A stretch of 64,000 nt of DNA, taken from positions 62,001 to 126,000 of the forward strand of contig JAZDSJ010000011.1 in assembly GCA_039583345.1 (NCBI GenBank), written 5' to 3'. Under the pieces are notes generated by a model. That model searched no databases and had not been told where the DNA came from. It saw nothing but the letters and a program-made list of their open reading frames with translations. The stretch is from Tectiglobus diatomicola. GTDB lineage: Bacteria; Pseudomonadota; Alphaproteobacteria; Rhizobiales; Hyphomicrobiaceae. The position numbers were made by a program, and so were the translations under genes. Shown in pieces: positions 9,605 to 20,243 of this stretch (position 1 is its first letter; each line of letters opens with the position of its first letter).

Positions 9605-10156
9605 GTGGATAGAGCTGAAAAAGAAAGCGTGGTTGAAGAACTTGGCCACATCTTTGCTCAGTCCGGTTCAGTTGTCGTTGCGCAATATGCCGGACTAACG
9701 GTGGCGCAGTTAGAGGACCTACGAAACCGCCTTAGGGTAGTTGGGGGGACATTTCGCGTTGCTAAGAATCGCCTCGCCAAACTAGCACTTAAGGAAACCA
9801 ATGAAGGCGTCGGCCAGGATATGTTTACCTTTCCAACAGGTATCGCTTTCGCAAATGATCCGATAGCGGCACCGAAAGTAGTTATGGAATATATTAAAGC
9901 CCATGACAAACTTGTTGTAATTGGTGGGCTTATTGGGAAGTCTGTTGTGGATGCCAAAGGTATCGAACAGCTCTCGAAAATGCCGTCGATCCAAGAGCTT
10001 CGCGTTAAGCTCTTGGGTGTTCTAAATGCGCCTGGTAATAAACTGGTCCGTACTCTTAACGAGCCCGCAGGGCAGTTTGTGCGTCAGTTGTCAGTGCCAA
10101 GTCGGAATCTGCTTGGGGTTTTACAGGCCTACAAAGCCAGTCAGGAGACGTCCTGA
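9605..10156 (+). CDS. rplJ: 50S ribosomal protein L10
   Basis: The protein has 183 residues from a GTG start at 9605. The frame stays open upstream to an ATG at 9560, but homologous L10 proteins begin with a DRA.K...VEELG pattern, which follows this GTG, and GGAGAG lies five bases before it. The upstream part is leader RNA. L10 anchors the L12 dimers to the ribosomal stalk and is the autogenous repressor of this operon. The FRVAKNRLAK block is conserved. Confidence 0.96.
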   Translation: MDRAEKESVVEELGHIFAQSGSVVVAQYAGLTVAQLEDLRNRLRVVGGTFRVAKNRLAKLALKETNEGVGQDMFTFPTGIAFANDPIAAPKVVMEYIKAHDKLVVIGGLIGKSVVDAKGIEQLSKMPSIQELRVKLLGVLNAPGNKLVRTLNEPAGQFVRQLSVPSRNLLGVLQAYKASQETS

Positions 10157-10210
10157 GATGTGCTGCAACAAGCGGTAAGAATTCGAAACAAAGCTAAAGG
10201 TCTATATATA

Positions 10211-10612
10211 ATGTCAGAGAAAATTGAACAAGTGTGTGAAGAGCTGTCAAAATTGACTGTTCTCGAAGTTGCCGATCTAGTGACAATGCTTGAAGAAAAG
10301 TGGGGTGTTTCTGCAGCATCTTCCCCTATGGTAATGCCTATGATGGGTGGTATGCCTGGCACAGGTGACGCAGGAGATAAGGGTGATGCAGTTGAGGAAA
10401 AGACTGAGTTCACTGTTATTTTAAAAGCGGCAGGTGATAAGAAAATTAACGTAATTAAAGAAGTACGAGCTATTACGGGCCTCGGGTTAAAAGAAGCTAA
10501 AGAACTAGTAGAGGCTGGTGACAAGGCGGTTAAAGAAGACATCCCGAAAGATGAAGCTGAAGAAATTCAGAAAAAACTTGAGGCAGTTGGTGCTAAGGTA
10601 GAATTGACCTGA
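10211..10612 (+). CDS. rplL: 50S ribosomal protein L7/L12
   Basis: The protein has 133 residues from the ATG at 10211, preceded by AAAGG. The frame is open from 10160, but that extension does not belong to the family. The N-terminal dimerisation helix pair (about 1-33) is followed by a flexible hinge rich in M, G and A. The C-terminal domain has the factor-binding GLGLKEAKELVE motif. L12 recruits elongation factors. It lies 54 bases after rplJ in the same transcript. Confidence 0.97.
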   Translation: MSEKIEQVCEELSKLTVLEVADLVTMLEEKWGVSAASSPMVMPMMGGMPGTGDAGDKGDAVEEKTEFTVILKAAGDKKINVIKEVRAITGLGLKEAKELVEAGDKAVKEDIPKDEAEEIQKKLEAVGAKVELT

Positions 10613-10629
10613 ACATTGCTGGAAAAATT

Positions 10630-10658
10630 TTGGGAAATAACGCAAAGTTATTTCCCAA
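10630..10658 (+). terminator. Perfect 12-bp hairpin between rplL and rpoB
   Basis: TTGGGAAATAAC (10630-10641) and GTTATTTCCCAA (10647-10658) form an uninterrupted stem over the loop GCAAA, 17 bases after the rplL stop. The sequence that follows is TTAATTATAG rather than a pure T-run. The site matches the attenuator/RNase processing region known between rplL and rpoB in other bacteria. It may be a partial terminator or an RNase III-type site. Confidence 0.6.
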
Positions 10659-10851
10659 TTAATTATAGTCATATTCAAAAAAATTATACACAGGCGTTTT
10701 CCTAAGGTTTTCGTTACGATGTTATACATAAGCGAAAGCTTTAGAAAGCGTTTCTATTTTAGTACTGCACTAGAAAATCTATTTCGTTTCTAAATTGAAC
10801 TTCCCCGATCTCTGGCGTGGTATTCATCCCACGTGAATACAAGGAGCCACT

Positions 10852-13800
10852 ATGAACGCATTTTACAAGCATGGATCCTTTACAGGGCGCAACCGCATTC
10901 GCAGGAAATTTGGGCAAATTAAGGAAGTAGCCCAGATGCCCAATCTTATTGAGGTTCAAAAAAGTTCTTACGACGATTTCCTAATGGTAGTGGAACCTGA
11001 TGGTGGTCGACCTGACTTAGGGTTGCAAGCAGTTTTTAAATCTGTTTTTCCTATATCTGATTTTTCTGGTCGGTCAACTATGGAATTTGTTCGTTACGAA
11101 TTTGACCCACCGAAATATGATGTCGAAGAGTGCACACAACGAGACATGACTTACTCAGCTCCTTTAAGGGTTAAGCTGCGTCTTATTGTATTTGATATAA
11201 ATGAAGAAACAGGGTCTCGCTCAGTCAAGGACGTTAAAGAACAGGATGTATACATGGGTGACATGCCACTCATGACGACAAATGGCACTTTTGTTATTAA
11301 TGGCACAGAACGTGTGATAGTTAGCCAAATGCATCGTTCGCCAGGCGTGTTTTTTGATCACGATAAAGGTCGCACTCATGCATCTGGAAAATTACTTTTC
11401 GCTGCACGCATAATTCCCTATCGCGGTTCCTGGCTGGACTTTGAATTTGATGCTAAAGACATTGTGCATGTTCGCATTGATCGGCGTCGTAAAATCCCAA
11501 TGACAACTCTTTTATATGCGCTGGGGTTGTGTGATGAAGAGATATTGGAAGTTTTCTATGACAAAATACAGATTAAAGCATCTACGCGTGGGTGGCAGAT
11601 GCCATTTATACGGGAAAAATGGCGTGGTACCGCTCCAAATTCTGATCTTATAGACGCTGCAACAGGCGATGTAGTCGTTAAAGCTAATGAAAAAATTACA
11701 GCGCGGCGTTCCCGAGAGATGGAAGCCGCTGGTTTAGATGAAATTCTTGTGTCTAATGAGGAGCTACTTGGTCGCTATCTCGCCGAGGATATCGTCGATA
11801 TGCAAACTGGGCGTATCTATGGTGAGGCTGGAGATGAATTAGATTCTGAGTTGTTAGCTGATTTGAAAAGCTGGGATGTACAATATATTAAAATTCTAGA
11901 TATCGATCATGTCCAAGTCGGAGCTTTTGTACGCAACACACTAAGGCTTGATAAGTCCTCTAATCGCGAAGAAGCGCTTATGGATATCTACCGAGTGATG
12001 CGCCCAGGTGAACCGCCAACACTAGAGGCTGGCGAAAACCTCTTTCATAGTCTTTTTTTTGATCCAGAGCGGTATGACCTCTCTGCTGTTGGGCGTGTAA
12101 AGATGAACATGCGCCTAGATCTAGATGCCGAAGATACAGTCCGCACACTTCGAAAAGAAGATATATTAGCAGTTGCTAAAACTTTAGTCGATCTTCGTGA
12201 TAGTAAGGGTGAGGTAGACGATATAGATCATCTAGGTAATCGTCGAGTGCGTTCGGTTGGTGAGCTTATGGAAAATCAATATCGTGTTGGTTTGTTACGT
12301 ATGGAGCGTACCATCAAAGAACGTATGAGCTCTGTGGACATAGATACAGTTATGCCGCAAGATCTTATAAATGCAAAGCCCGCTGCCGCTGCTGTACGCG
12401 AGTTCTTTGGTTCCTCGCAGCTTTCGCAGTTTATGGATCAGACAAATCCTTTATCAGAAATTACTCATAAGAGGCGATTGTCAGCGCTTGGACCTGGAGG
12501 TTTGACGCGTGAACGTGCAGGCTTTGAAGTGCGCGACGTTCATCCAACACACTATGGTCGTATCTGTCCTATCGAGACACCAGAAGGCCCAAATATTGGT
12601 CTTATAAACTCCTTAGCAACATTTGCTCGCGTCAATAAGTATGGCTTTATTGAGAGTCCTTATCGCCGAGTTAGTGATGGCAAAGTCACTGATGAGGTGG
12701 TCTATCTGTCAGCTATGGAGGAAATGCGCCACTACGTGGCCCAAGCTAATGCTCCTATGGATGCAGACGGTAGTTTGACCGGAGAACTTTTAACTTGTCG
12801 CTATCAGGGTGATGTAGTTTTGGTTCCTCAAGACAAGGTGAGCTACATTGATGTGTCTCCAAAGCAGCTTGTGTCAGTCGCTGCAGCACTAATACCGTTC
12901 CTTGAAAATGACGATGCAAATCGTGCATTGATGGGATCTAACATGCAACGTCAGGCTGTGCCTTTAATTAAAGCCGAGGCTCCACTAGTTGGTACTGGAA
13001 TGGAAGAGGTGGTAGCTCGTGATTCTGGTGCAGCAATTGCTGCGCGACGAACGGGAGTTGTTGATCAGGTTGATGCTACACGCGTTGTTATCCGTGCCAC
13101 GGAAGAAAGCGATCCTTCGAAACCCGGTGTAGATATTTATCGCTTGCGTAAATTTCAGAGATCAAACCAAAACACTTGCATCAATCAACGCCCCTTGGTG
13201 AATGTTGGCGATAGCGTTACTGCTGGTGAGATCATTTCGGACGGTCCGTCAACCGACTTAGGCGACTTGGCGCTTGGTAAAAATGTTTTAGTAGCATTTA
13301 TGCCATGGATGGGTTACAACTTTGAAGATTCAATCCTGCTTTCAGAACGGGTTGTGTCTGAAGACGTGTTCACTTCGATTCATATAGAGGAATTCGAAGT
13401 CATGGCACGTGATACTAAGCTCGGCCCTGAAGAGATTACACGCGATATTCCTAATGTATCTGAAGAGACACTCAAAAATTTAGATGAAGCTGGCATAGTA
13501 TATATAGGAGCAGAAGTCCACCCAGGTGATATTCTCGTCGGCAAGATAACACCGAAGGGTGAGAGTCCAATGACCCCTGAAGAGAAGTTGCTTCGAGCTA
13601 TTTTTGGTGAGAAGGCCTCAGATGTTCGAGACACATCATTGCGCCTACCTCCAGGCGTTGCCGGTACAATTGTGGAGGTGCGCGTTTTTAATCGTCATGG
13701 CGTTGATAAAGATGAGCGAGCAGTAGCGATTGAGCGGGAAGAAATCGAGAGTCTTGCCAAAGATCGCGATGATGAAATGCAAATCCTGAATCGAAACGTA

Positions 13801-15018
13801 TATGATCGTTTGAAGGAAATACTTTCTGATAAGGAGGTCGCTAAAGGGCCACGTGGGGCTCGTAAGGGTACAAGTATCGGTGAGGAAATACTTAGCGACA
13901 TCCCTCGTGGTCAATGGTGGGAGATCGGTCTTACAGACGAGCAAGCTCAGGCTGAGGTTGAGGCAATTCACAAGCAGTATAATGAAGCTAAGAAAAATCT
14001 CGAAAGACGCTTTGTCGACAAGGTAGATAAGTTGCAACGAGGTGATGAGCTACCACCTGGTGTTATGAAAATGGTTAAGGTTTTTGTCGCAGTAAAGCGC
14101 AAACTCCAGCCAGGCGATAAAATGGCGGGTCGTCATGGTAACAAAGGGGTAGTGTCGCGTATAGTACCACGTGAAGATATGCCATTTCTGGAAGATGGAA
14201 CACCCGTTGATGTTGTTCTCAATCCTCTTGGAGTGCCGAGTCGAATGAACGTTGGACAGATACTCGAGACACATCTCGGCTGGTCTTGCCGTGGTCTTGG
14301 GCGGGTTATTGATGATGCACTGCAGACCTATGAGGAGGTGCAAGACACTACTGAGCTACGCCAAAGAATTTCTGATATCTATGGGAAAGAAGAGCGTATT
14401 CAGGGACTTGAAGATGAAAAGGTTGTTAAACTTTGCCAACAACTTCGTAAAGGCGTACCTATTGCAACCCCAGTATTTGACGGTGCTAAAGAGCCAAACA
14501 TTGTTGATATGCTCAGTTTAGCTGGTTTCGATACGAGCGGGCAAGTCACTTTATTTGACGGCAGAACAGGAGAGGCTTTTGATCGTAAAGTTACAGTTGG
14601 TTATAAATATCTTCTAAAGTTGCATCATCTTGTGGATGATAAAATCCACGCACGGTCTATTGGTCCGTATAGTCTCGTTACGCAACAACCACTAGGTGGG
14701 AAAGCGCAGTTTGGTGGCCAACGTTTTGGTGAGATGGAGGTTTGGGCCCTTGAGGCTTATGGTGCCGCTTACACTTTACAAGAAATGCTGACGGTTAAAT
14801 CAGACGATGTTGCTGGCCGTACGAAAGTGTACGAATCGATTGTGCGGGGAGATGACGGCTTTGAAGCTGGCATACCGGAAAGCTTTAACGTTCTTGTGAA
14901 GGAAATGCGTGCACTTGGTATGCATGTTGACCTTATAAATTCGGAAGCTGAGGTTGAAGTTCTGGAAGAGGAGAGTAGGCAGTCGGCTCTCGCACAATTG
15001 CCGCCAGTGGCAGAATAG
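10852..15018 (+). CDS. rpoB: DNA-directed RNA polymerase subunit beta
   Basis: The protein has 1388 residues, full length for an alphaproteobacterium. The fork/rifampicin region is intact: Q523-LSQFMDQTNPLSEITHKRR corresponds to E. coli Q510 onward, with the usual sensitive residues at the D, H, R and S positions. The catalytic-region motif PGDKMAGRHGNKG lies near residues 1085-1100, and the C-terminal QPLGGKAQFGGQRFGEMEVWALEAYGA motif is present near 1285. The ATG is preceded by AAGGAG. RpoB forms one half of the polymerase active cleft with RpoC downstream. Transcription probably reads through from rplL, with an additional promoter possible in the 239-base spacer. Confidence 0.99.
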   Translation: MNAFYKHGSFTGRNRIRRKFGQIKEVAQMPNLIEVQKSSYDDFLMVVEPDGGRPDLGLQAVFKSVFPISDFSGRSTMEFVRYEFDPPKYDVEECTQRDMTYSAPLRVKLRLIVFDINEETGSRSVKDVKEQDVYMGDMPLMTTNGTFVINGTERVIVSQMHRSPGVFFDHDKGRTHASGKLLFAARIIPYRGSWLDFEFDAKDIVHVRIDRRRKIPMTTLLYALGLCDEEILEVFYDKIQIKASTRGWQMPFIREKWRGTAPNSDLIDAATGDVVVKANEKITARRSREMEAAGLDEILVSNEELLGRYLAEDIVDMQTGRIYGEAGDELDSELLADLKSWDVQYIKILDIDHVQVGAFVRNTLRLDKSSNREEALMDIYRVMRPGEPPTLEAGENLFHSLFFDPERYDLSAVGRVKMNMRLDLDAEDTVRTLRKEDILAVAKTLVDLRDSKGEVDDIDHLGNRRVRSVGELMENQYRVGLLRMERTIKERMSSVDIDTVMPQDLINAKPAAAAVREFFGSSQLSQFMDQTNPLSEITHKRRLSALGPGGLTRERAGFEVRDVHPTHYGRICPIETPEGPNIGLINSLATFARVNKYGFIESPYRRVSDGKVTDEVVYLSAMEEMRHYVAQANAPMDADGSLTGELLTCRYQGDVVLVPQDKVSYIDVSPKQLVSVAAALIPFLENDDANRALMGSNMQRQAVPLIKAEAPLVGTGMEEVVARDSGAAIAARRTGVVDQVDATRVVIRATEESDPSKPGVDIYRLRKFQRSNQNTCINQRPLVNVGDSVTAGEIISDGPSTDLGDLALGKNVLVAFMPWMGYNFEDSILLSERVVSEDVFTSIHIEEFEVMARDTKLGPEEITRDIPNVSEETLKNLDEAGIVYIGAEVHPGDILVGKITPKGESPMTPEEKLLRAIFGEKASDVRDTSLRLPPGVAGTIVEVRVFNRHGVDKDERAVAIEREEIESLAKDRDDEMQILNRNVYDRLKEILSDKEVAKGPRGARKGTSIGEEILSDIPRGQWWEIGLTDEQAQAEVEAIHKQYNEAKKNLERRFVDKVDKLQRGDELPPGVMKMVKVFVAVKRKLQPGDKMAGRHGNKGVVSRIVPREDMPFLEDGTPVDVVLNPLGVPSRMNVGQILETHLGWSCRGLGRVIDDALQTYEEVQDTTELRQRISDIYGKEERIQGLEDEKVVKLCQQLRKGVPIATPVFDGAKEPNIVDMLSLAGFDTSGQVTLFDGRTGEAFDRKVTVGYKYLLKLHHLVDDKIHARSIGPYSLVTQQPLGGKAQFGGQRFGEMEVWALEAYGAAYTLQEMLTVKSDDVAGRTKVYESIVRGDDGFEAGIPESFNVLVKEMRALGMHVDLINSEAEVEVLEEESRQSALAQLPPVAE

Positions 15019-15145
15019 CAGTATCTGCAAAACTGAGATTAGGGTTCCAATTACTCTAGATTTGCCGTCTGTTAAGAGCAATTTCTATAGCCTATTTTTC
15101 ATTGCGAATTGATCTTAGAGCTTCTGGCTTAGGAGACAAAGTGAT

Positions 15146-18100
15146 ATGAACGAAATCACCAATTTTTTCAAACAGCAACAACAGTCGCTGCCGACGTTCG
15201 ACCAAATAAAAATCTCCATTGCGAGTCCTGATGACATATTATCTTGGTCTTATGGGGAAATAAAAAAACCTGAGACGATTAATTACCGTACTTTTAAGCC
15301 AGAACGTGATGGTTTGTTCTGTGCTCGTATTTTCGGGCCTATTAAAGACTATGAATGCTTGTGTGGTAAATACAAGCGTATGAAATATAAAGATATAGTC
15401 TGTGAGAAATGTGGTGTTCAGGTTACACTAGCAAAGGTCAGACGTGAACGTATGGGGCATATTGATTTGGCAGCACCAGTTGCTCATATATGGTTCCTGA
15501 AATCTTTGCCAAGTCGTCTTGGCCTGCTATTGGATATGGCATTAAAAGATCTTGAGCGTGTTCTTTATTTTGAGAACTATGTTGTGATTGAGCCCGGAAT
15601 AACAACTTTCTCTGAAATGGAGTTACTTACAGAGGATCAGTACAATCAAGCTTTAGACGAATTTGGGCCAGATAGTTTCACAGCTGGTATTGGAGCAGAG
15701 GCCATTCGCGAGCTTTTATCTGCAATGGACTTGCCTACAATTCGTGATAACCTTAGACAGGAAATCATAGAGTCGACATCAGAGCTCAAACCAAGGAAGC
15801 TTGCTAAACGTTTAAAAATTATCGAAGCCTTTATAGAGTCTGGAAACCGCCCAGAGTGGATGATTCTTACTGTTGTACCAGTAATTCCGCCAGAGTTACG
15901 TCCTTTAGTACCATTAGATGGTGGTCGCTTTGCAACTTCCGATTTAAACGATCTCTACCGCCGCGTAATTAATCGTAACAATCGTCTAAAACGTCTCATG
16001 GAACTAAGAGCGCCTGATATAATAATACGCAATGAAAAACGCATGCTACAGGAATCTGTAGATGCATTGTTCGATAATGGTCGCCGTGGTCGTGTTATTA
16101 CTGGGGCAAATAAGCGGCCTTTAAAGTCTCTTGCTGACATGCTTAAGGGAAAACAGGGCCGTTTTCGTCAGAATTTATTAGGTAAACGTGTTGATTATTC
16201 TGGTCGCTCTGTAATTGTCGTCGGTCCAACCATGAAATTGTATCAGTGTGGATTGCCCAAAAAAATGGCTCTTGAATTATTTAAGCCATTTATCTATGCA
16301 CGTCTACAGGCTTTACAGCAAGCTGCGACTGTCAAACAAGCAAAGAAATTGGTAGAGAAAGAAAAACCTGAAGTTTGGGATGTACTTGACGAAGTAATTC
16401 GTGAGCATCCCGTTCTTCTTAATCGTGCTCCCACATTACACCGTCTTGGCATTCAGGCTTTTGAACCTGTACTTATAGAAGGCAAAGCCATTCAGTTGCA
16501 TCCACTTGTCTGTGCTGCCTTTAATGCTGACTTTGATGGTGATCAAATGGCTGTGCATGTGCCATTGTCACTGGAAGCTCAGTTAGAAGCGCGCGTTTTG
16601 ATGATGTCTACTAATAATATCCTGCATCCAGCAAGTGGAGAACCAATTATTGTACCATCGCAGGATATTGTTTTAGGTCTGTACTATCTTTCAATAGCTA
16701 GTGACGAACAACCCGGAGAGGGTATGGTCTTAGGTTCAGCAGAAGAAGTTCGCCATGCTTTGGATGCAAAAGTTGTTGGGTTGCATACTAAAATAAGAGG
16801 CCGTTATACTACATTTGATCAAAACGGTAATAAGATTTCACAAATACACGATACGACACCCGGCAGAATGTTACTGGCTGAACTGCTTCCAAAACGTTCT
16901 AGCCTCGATTTTAGTTTGATGAACCAACTGTTGACGAAAAAAGCAGTTTCTAGTTTGATTAATGCAGTTTATCGCGCCTGCGGACAAAAAGAAACAGTTG
17001 TGTTTTGCGATCGAATTATGACACTAGGCTTCAATTTTGCATTCAAGGCCGGCATTTCATTCGGCAAAGATGACATGGTCGTACCAGAATCTAAGACTAG
17101 CATCGTTAATGAAACTAATACACTCGTTCTGGAATTTGAACAGCAGTATAATGATGGGCTAATCACTAAACTTGAAAAATATAATAAGGTGGTTGATGCT
17201 TGGTCTAAATGCACCGATCAAATCGCGAAGGCAATGATGGACAACATTTCTACAGTCCAAAAAGATCGTGCAGGTAAAGAAAAACCAATGAATTCCGTTT
17301 ACATGATGAGTCATTCAGGTGCGCGTGGTTCTCCAACGCAGATGCGTCAGCTCGCTGCTATGCGAGGCTTGATGGCAAAACCATCCGGTGAGATTATTGA
17401 GACGCCAATTATTGCTAATTTCAAAGAGGGTTTGAGTGTTCTCGAGTACTTTAACTCCACACATGGTGCGCGAAAAGGGCTTGCTGATACCGCTTTAAAA
17501 ACAGCAAATTCTGGATATCTCACACGCCGGCTAGTCGATGTTGCTCAGGACGCTATAATAAGTGAGACAGATTGCGGCACGGATGCAGGTATAAACGTAC
17601 AGGCTGTTGTTGATGCAGGCCAGGTTCTTGTTACTTTAGCTGATCGTGTTCTTGGTCGAACTGCTGCCGAAGATGTCCTGTGTCCTAAAACTGATGAGCT
17701 AATAGTCGCGTGTGGTGAATTGATTGAAGAGCGTCACTCTCACGCTATAGAGCAAGCTGAATTGCAAGAAATCCGAATACGTTCAGCTTTGACTTGTGAA
17801 ACTAAGATTGGTGTTTGTGCCAAATGTTACGGCCGCGATTTGGCACGTGGTACGTTAGTAAATATAGGCGAAGCAGTGGGAGTAATTGCGGCGCAATCCA
17901 TTGGTGAACCTGGTACACAGCTGACTATGCGGACTTTCCACATTGGAGGTGCTGCACAAGTTAGTGACACATCCATTATGGAGTCTAACTTCAATGGTAA
18001 AGTGCTAATCAAGAATCGAAATGTTGTAAAAAATAGTCGTGGCGATTTAGTTGCTATGGGCCGTTCAATGGCACTAACAATTATTGACCAGACAGGGAAA

Positions 18101-19375
18101 GAACTCGCAACTCAAAAAATCAGCTATGGCTCGCGTTTACTTGTTGATGAAGGTGATACTGTAACACGCGGCGCTCGCCTCGCCCAATGGGATCCTTATA
18201 CACGTCCAATCCTAACTGAAGTGGATGGAGTAGCTCACTATGAAGATCTGGTTGAAGGAGCTTCTATGCGAGAACAGACAGATGACGTTAAAGGTACATC
18301 AAATCGCGTAGTAATTGATTGGAGAGCTTCGCCTCGTGGTTCTGATCTCAAGCCCGCAATACTTGTGAAAGATAAAAACGGCAGGTCAATAGAAGTAGCG
18401 CGTGGTGGTGATGCACGTTATTTGCTCTCTAACGAGGCTATTCTTTCTGTTGATCCTGGCCAGGAAGTCAGGGCTGGCGATGTTTTAGCACGAATCCCAG
18501 TAGCATCGGCCAAACAAAGTGACATTACAGGTGGATTGCCTCGTGTCGCTGAGCTGTTTGAAGCACGACGTCCTAAGGACCACGCAATAATCGCAGAAAT
18601 TTCTGGAACTGTCGAATTTGGTAAGGATTATAAGAGCAAACAACGTATTTCTATACTCCCACAACACGAAGATGTGGAGCCTGTCGAATACCTTATTGCT
18701 CGAGGAAAAACCCTATCCGTGCAGAATGGAGACCATGTTGAAAAAGGAGACTATATATACGACGGTCATCCGGCTCCACATGACATTTTGGCTATTAAGG
18801 GAGTTGAGGAACTAGCGAACTATTTAATTAATGAAATTCAATATGTTTATAGGCTACAAGGCGTTACGATTAATGATAAGCACATTGAGGTTATTGTACG
18901 TCAAATGCTACAAAAGGTTGAAATAACTGATTCTGGTGACACAGAGTTTCTGAAAGGTGAGCAGGTTGATCGGATTGAATTTCAAGAGAAGAACACTAAT
19001 TACGAACTCGAAGGCAAGCGTCCAGCAACTGCTCAGCCAGTACTTCTTGGTATTACCAAAGCTTCATTGCAAACTCGTTCATTTGTTTCTGCCGCATCTT
19101 TTCAGGAAACGACGCGTGTTCTTACCGAAGCCGCAGTTGGAGGTAAGACCGATACTCTCGAGGGTCTTAAAGAAAACGTAATTGTTGGTCGACTTATTCC
19201 AGCAGGCACGGGTGGCATGCTACGTAGTATTCGTCGAGTTGCAGCAAGGCGAGATGAACTTATTGCTAAGGAGCGGAATCCTTCCAAGAGCATTGGTGAG
19301 AAAGCAATTCTCGTTGAGAAGATTAGTGATGACAAAGAAAACCAATATTTTGGGATTGATAATCCTGAGATATAA
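15146..19375 (+). CDS. rpoC: DNA-directed RNA polymerase subunit beta'
   Basis: The protein has 1409 residues. The N-terminal zinc ribbon cysteines are present (CLCGKYKRM...CEKCGV), as is the catalytic NADFDGDQMAVH motif with Mg-binding D462, D464 and D466. The second zinc site cysteines (CETKIGVCAKCYG) and the trigger-loop/bridge-helix regions are also present. The ATG at 15146 has AGGAGA nearby. rpoC is the last gene of this block: the genes that normally follow in alphaproteobacteria (rpsL, rpsG, fusA) are not downstream. Confidence 0.99.
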   Translation: MNEITNFFKQQQQSLPTFDQIKISIASPDDILSWSYGEIKKPETINYRTFKPERDGLFCARIFGPIKDYECLCGKYKRMKYKDIVCEKCGVQVTLAKVRRERMGHIDLAAPVAHIWFLKSLPSRLGLLLDMALKDLERVLYFENYVVIEPGITTFSEMELLTEDQYNQALDEFGPDSFTAGIGAEAIRELLSAMDLPTIRDNLRQEIIESTSELKPRKLAKRLKIIEAFIESGNRPEWMILTVVPVIPPELRPLVPLDGGRFATSDLNDLYRRVINRNNRLKRLMELRAPDIIIRNEKRMLQESVDALFDNGRRGRVITGANKRPLKSLADMLKGKQGRFRQNLLGKRVDYSGRSVIVVGPTMKLYQCGLPKKMALELFKPFIYARLQALQQAATVKQAKKLVEKEKPEVWDVLDEVIREHPVLLNRAPTLHRLGIQAFEPVLIEGKAIQLHPLVCAAFNADFDGDQMAVHVPLSLEAQLEARVLMMSTNNILHPASGEPIIVPSQDIVLGLYYLSIASDEQPGEGMVLGSAEEVRHALDAKVVGLHTKIRGRYTTFDQNGNKISQIHDTTPGRMLLAELLPKRSSLDFSLMNQLLTKKAVSSLINAVYRACGQKETVVFCDRIMTLGFNFAFKAGISFGKDDMVVPESKTSIVNETNTLVLEFEQQYNDGLITKLEKYNKVVDAWSKCTDQIAKAMMDNISTVQKDRAGKEKPMNSVYMMSHSGARGSPTQMRQLAAMRGLMAKPSGEIIETPIIANFKEGLSVLEYFNSTHGARKGLADTALKTANSGYLTRRLVDVAQDAIISETDCGTDAGINVQAVVDAGQVLVTLADRVLGRTAAEDVLCPKTDELIVACGELIEERHSHAIEQAELQEIRIRSALTCETKIGVCAKCYGRDLARGTLVNIGEAVGVIAAQSIGEPGTQLTMRTFHIGGAAQVSDTSIMESNFNGKVLIKNRNVVKNSRGDLVAMGRSMALTIIDQTGKELATQKISYGSRLLVDEGDTVTRGARLAQWDPYTRPILTEVDGVAHYEDLVEGASMREQTDDVKGTSNRVVIDWRASPRGSDLKPAILVKDKNGRSIEVARGGDARYLLSNEAILSVDPGQEVRAGDVLARIPVASAKQSDITGGLPRVAELFEARRPKDHAIIAEISGTVEFGKDYKSKQRISILPQHEDVEPVEYLIARGKTLSVQNGDHVEKGDYIYDGHPAPHDILAIKGVEELANYLINEIQYVYRLQGVTINDKHIEVIVRQMLQKVEITDSGDTEFLKGEQVDRIEFQEKNTNYELEGKRPATAQPVLLGITKASLQTRSFVSAASFQETTRVLTEAAVGGKTDTLEGLKENVIVGRLIPAGTGGMLRSIRRVAARRDELIAKERNPSKSIGEKAILVEKISDDKENQYFGIDNPEI

Positions 19376-20111
19376 AATGGTGTTACATTCTTTGTTCTTA
19401 TACTCTTATAATAAAGTATCGTGTTTGGTTCAGATTATCTCTGAACCAGATAACTTGATGCGGTTTTGATTTTTATTTACGACAGTACAGTTCATATGTA
19501 TCTTATTTTAATACTATTTTTGCAAACGGAAGCTCTTTTTGACAAAAATATAATTAGTCAATATCTAGCTCTTTCGAGCGAATTGATTAAAGCTTTATCA
19601 TTTTAGAACAGTCTAGTTAATGTGCTCTAATTATCTGCCACTATCTTTGCATCGAAATGCCGATTATAACTTATAGAGACTGTTATCTCTTAGAACTCAG
19701 TGTTTTACCTTTAACAGTAGCAATTATTTTGCATTATAATATCTATCGATATTGGAAACAATAGTTGTAATAACGAAATGGTCTAATACTCTAGCCAAAT
19801 CTGGTAGGTATTACATTAATATCATATGTACATTCCTGAGTTGTGACTAGTATGTAATTGCTATATTTCTGCGCTGCGAGTGCGTCATTAAACATCAGGT
19901 TTATACTTTGGCTGGCTTCATGATGTAGATCTTAATGGGGTATGCTCTAGTAAGCATATCAACGTCGTAGCAATGAAATCAATATTACACTTGTGATTTC
20001 TCAAGGATAGAAATGTGGTTGCAGAAAGGAATTCGTCGAGTTAACCTTAGAACTTTAGATTCTAGAGATTCCAATCTAGTAAATGCAGGATGTAAAATAT
20101 TTCCTTAACAG
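19376..20111. other. Gene-free gap after rpoC
   Basis: This is about 735 AT-rich bases with no supportable gene. The only structure noted is the hairpin at 19426-19448 just behind rpoC. In related bacteria this is where rpsL begins, and nothing resembling S12 is readable here. Confidence 0.5.
19426..19448 (+). terminator. Hairpin behind rpoC, probable terminator
   Basis: TGGTTCAGA (19426-19434) pairs perfectly with TCTGAACCA (19440-19448) over the loop TTATC, 51 bases after the rpoC stop. A T-rich stretch (GGTTTTGATTTTTATTT) follows after about 15 bases. This is a reasonable end for the rplJ-rpoC transcript. Confidence 0.55.
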
Positions 20112-20243
20112 GTTGCGGTCAAAGGTTGGGCAGAGACAAGCGTCTTTAATGCTTTAGAGCTTACTCGCTGTTTCCGGAAAGCTAACACTACATCTATAAT
20201 TAAAGATGATATCATTCGAGATAGGATCTTAAAAGGCCTTAGC

